Shown here: positions 63,816 through 64,000 of the stretch, in pieces
Layout: the number at the start of each line of letters is the position of its first letter
Numbering within the stretch: the stretch's first letter is position 1
Assembly: GCF_000948415.1 (NCBI RefSeq)
Contig: NZ_JYII01000010.1
Span: 310,001-374,000, forward strand
Direction of reading: 5' to 3'
Length of the DNA stretch: 64,000 nt
DNA from: Thalassospira sp. HJ
GTDB lineage: Bacteria; Pseudomonadota; Alphaproteobacteria; Rhodospirillales; Thalassospiraceae
Translations under genes and position numbers: made by a program
Notes under the pieces: model-generated
What the model was told of the DNA's origin: nothing
What the model saw: the letters and a program-made list of their open reading frames with translations, nothing else
The model's database searches: none

Positions 63816-64000
63816 TTGAGTGTAGGTTTGCGCGAAGCTGTGACGACAAGTTCAGGTACATCTGCTGTTGCGTCGGCAAAGGCAGCCCTGACAGAACTTG
63901 ATGACAACGCCCTTGTTGCGTGCATGGTGCAAGGCGACAAGGCGGCGTATCGAGTAATTGTCGAACGCTATTACCGTGGCATTGTTGGTGTTGCGCGCCG
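63816..64000 (+). CDS. ECF-type RNA polymerase sigma factor, start only
   Basis: The window ends 61 codons into this gene. Translation from TTG 63816, which has GAGGG five to six bases upstream, gives ...ALTELDDNALVACMVQGDKAAYR then IVERYYRGIVGVARR, the typical region 2.1 of ECF sigma-70 factors ('LhxxhxxGdxxAFxxLhxxYxxxhxxhAxR'). The flagellar context is notable, but an ECF factor next to flagellar genes need not control them. The rest lies outside the window. Confidence 0.7.
   Translation, partial: MSVGLREAVTTSSGTSAVASAKAALTELDDNALVACMVQGDKAAYRVIVERYYRGIVGVAR

Overview
The window looks like chromosome from a motile, probably marine alphaproteobacterium. Thalassospira or a close Rhodospirillales relative is my best guess from recalled protein resemblance, not from any search. 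Supporting signs are short flagellins of the Caulobacter type, an Irr/ICE-like iron box (TTTAGAAT-A-ATTCTAAA), polyol ABC-transporter operons with a SorC regulator, and moderate GC. By eye, GC is lower in the left 27 kb than in the catabolic genes to the right. There are no rRNA or tRNA genes, no CRISPR array and no intact transposase.

Region 1 (1-26 kb) is a cell-surface glycan locus. It holds a PqqD-like protein, a PF14907-type nucleotidyltransferase, a polytopic membrane protein, an ABC exporter, an SGNH/AlgJ-like protein with an MBOAT O-acyltransferase (glycan acetylation), several glycosyltransferases (MurG-like, DUF354, GT2), an outer-membrane beta-barrel, a Sel1-repeat lipoprotein, and two large TPR-GT4 fusion proteins that bracket an asparagine-synthase-type amidotransferase. 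A 160-bp MITE-like inverted repeat lies just upstream of the first TPR-GT4 gene. The region ends in gene debris (about 25.9-27.1 kb).

Region 2 (27.5-38.2 kb) is a polyol utilisation module. One strand carries a solute-binding protein, two permeases, a small membrane protein, a xylitol-type dehydrogenase, an ABC ATPase, a HAD phosphatase and xylulokinase. Divergent from it are a SorC regulator, an L-xylulose-reductase-like SDR and a ribitol-2-dehydrogenase-like SDR. Region 3 (38.5-48.3 kb) is iron acquisition: a FepA-type TonB receptor under an ICE box and a complete siderophore ABC transporter. Between them lie a secreted metallo-hydrolase, a LysR regulator and an unusual LysR-HTH/TrpD2-like fusion.

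Region 4 (48.5-60.25 kb) matches the D-apiose catabolic pathway. It has ApsD-, ApnL-, ApnO- and OiaK-like enzymes, a RuBisCO-like protein, a ribose-type ABC importer with a DUF2291 lipoprotein, and a GntR/FadR regulator. Region 5 (60.7-64 kb) is flagellin, FliD, FliS and the start of an ECF sigma factor.

The most striking structure outside genes is a dispersed repeat of about 120-133 bp present three times in the same orientation (27.26, 38.25 and 60.35 kb), exactly at the borders of regions 2, 3+4 and 5. Each copy holds four 17-bp iterons of the form TGTCARCTTWTNTGNCA with fixed spacing, which looks like a transposon end. The three catabolic and iron modules may therefore have been inserted as cassettes between a glycan locus and the flagellin genes.
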